From Allobosea sp. LC85 (GTDB lineage Bacteria; Pseudomonadota; Alphaproteobacteria; Rhizobiales; Beijerinckiaceae), in contig NZ_JPKG01000072.1 in the NCBI RefSeq assembly GCF_000735605.1, forward strand, positions 42,056 through 106,055: a stretch of 64,000 nt of DNA, written 5' to 3'. Under the pieces are notes generated by a model. It saw only the letters and a program-made list of their open reading frames with translations, had not been told where the DNA came from and did no database searches. Positions 63,848 through 64,000 of the stretch are shown here, one piece after another (positions within the stretch are counted from its first letter, which is position 1; each line of letters begins with the position of its first letter). The translations under genes were made by a program, and so were the position numbers.

Positions 63848-64000
63848 TTATCGGCCGCCGCCGGTTCCCCCCCCATTGCCACCCCCCCGGGCGCCGCCCC
63901 CTCCCCCCCCCCCGCCCCCGCCGCGGCGCCCCCCGCGGCCGCCCCCCCCGCGGCCGCCCCCCCTCTTCCCCCCCCCCGCCCCCGCCGTGCCCGCCGCTGG
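63848..64000 (-). CDS. Gly/Arg-rich C-terminus of a gene entering from the right (partial, low confidence)
   Basis: The minus strand has a TAA at 63850-63848 directly upstream of a good terminator, and the frame reading into it gives a Gly-rich tail ending GGNGGGTGGGR, with Arg at intervals. Such a tail would suit an RGG-like RNA-binding or structural protein. However, the DNA is almost only C/G with poly-C runs up to about 11 bases, so stops could not occur by chance and the base calls may be unreliable near a contig end. Confidence 0.35.
   Translation of the reverse strand, partial: PAAGTAGAGGGKRGGGRGGGGRGGRRGGGGGGGGGGARGGGNGGGTGGGR

Overview
The window is a high-GC chromosomal segment from an alphaproteobacterium. 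Gene content and order point to the Hyphomicrobiales (Rhizobiales); a Bosea-like organism is my best guess, from recall of the gene order rather than from a search. The main clues are the runs ftsB-pdhA-pdhB-pdhC-lpd-lipA-ratA-cinA-ispDF, dus-ntrB-ntrC-ntrY-ntrX-hfq-hflX and purN-purM-(CDP-alcohol transferase)-perM-hdaA-ppk-ppx-rnd-aspS, together with a lipoyl domain fused to the pyruvate dehydrogenase E1 beta chain and a fused IspDF. Almost everything is core genome. I see no prophage, insertion sequence, CRISPR array, rRNA operon or plasmid function.

Layout. Positions 1-1140 hold the start of an unidentified gene, a GntR/FCD regulator with a palindrome over its start, and tRNA-Lys(TTT). Positions 1250-3300 hold a PLP-dependent threonine dehydratase-like enzyme and a membrane-anchored SGNH-like protein. 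Positions 3341-10452 are the cell-division protein FtsB and the pyruvate dehydrogenase genes, with a small membrane protein inside the operon and a lipoprotein before lpd. Positions 10525-11520 hold three GlsB/YeaQ-type small membrane proteins in tandem. Positions 11612-14847 hold lipA, a RatA/COQ10 protein, a CinA-type amidase and ispDF. Positions 14969-24251 hold dus, the two nitrogen-type two-component systems NtrBC and NtrYX, hfq and hflX.

Positions 24360-36742 hold adenine deaminase, a metallo-beta-lactamase-fold hydrolase, gatC and gatA, a two-gene RND efflux pump, gatB and two GNAT acetyltransferases. Positions 36892-43973 hold two glutathione-transferase-fold proteins, ndk, an OmpV-type porin, a molybdopterin oxidoreductase and a WYL regulator divergent from one of the GSTs, with a clear operator between them. 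Positions 43904-57143 are the purNM to aspS block, into which a fatty acid desaturase has been placed on the opposite strand. Positions 57153-63783 hold two small paralogous lipoproteins, a group of surface-modification enzymes (glycosyltransferase, methyltransferase, hexapeptide acetyltransferase), a large exported protein of unknown function, a DUF192 protein and a periplasmic transglutaminase-like protease. The last 130 bases are nearly pure G/C and look like the Gly/Arg-rich end of a minus-strand gene, or poor-quality contig-end sequence.

How the genes work together. LipA supplies the lipoyl cofactor that the neighbouring PDH subunits carry. NtrBC/NtrYX and Hfq are the regulatory core for nitrogen and redox responses. 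HdaA, Ppk/Ppx and the purine genes form a growth-control neighbourhood. GatC, GatA and GatB form the tRNA amidotransferase, although gatB is separated from gatCA by the efflux pump. Nothing here is clearly an undescribed system. The most useful leads are regulatory DNA (the WYL/GST operator, the GntR palindrome, and a two-part motif shared by the dus-ntr and hfq promoters), the membrane protein gene embedded in the pdh operon, a GlsB-like frame without a usable start, and a family of dispersed intergenic repeats.
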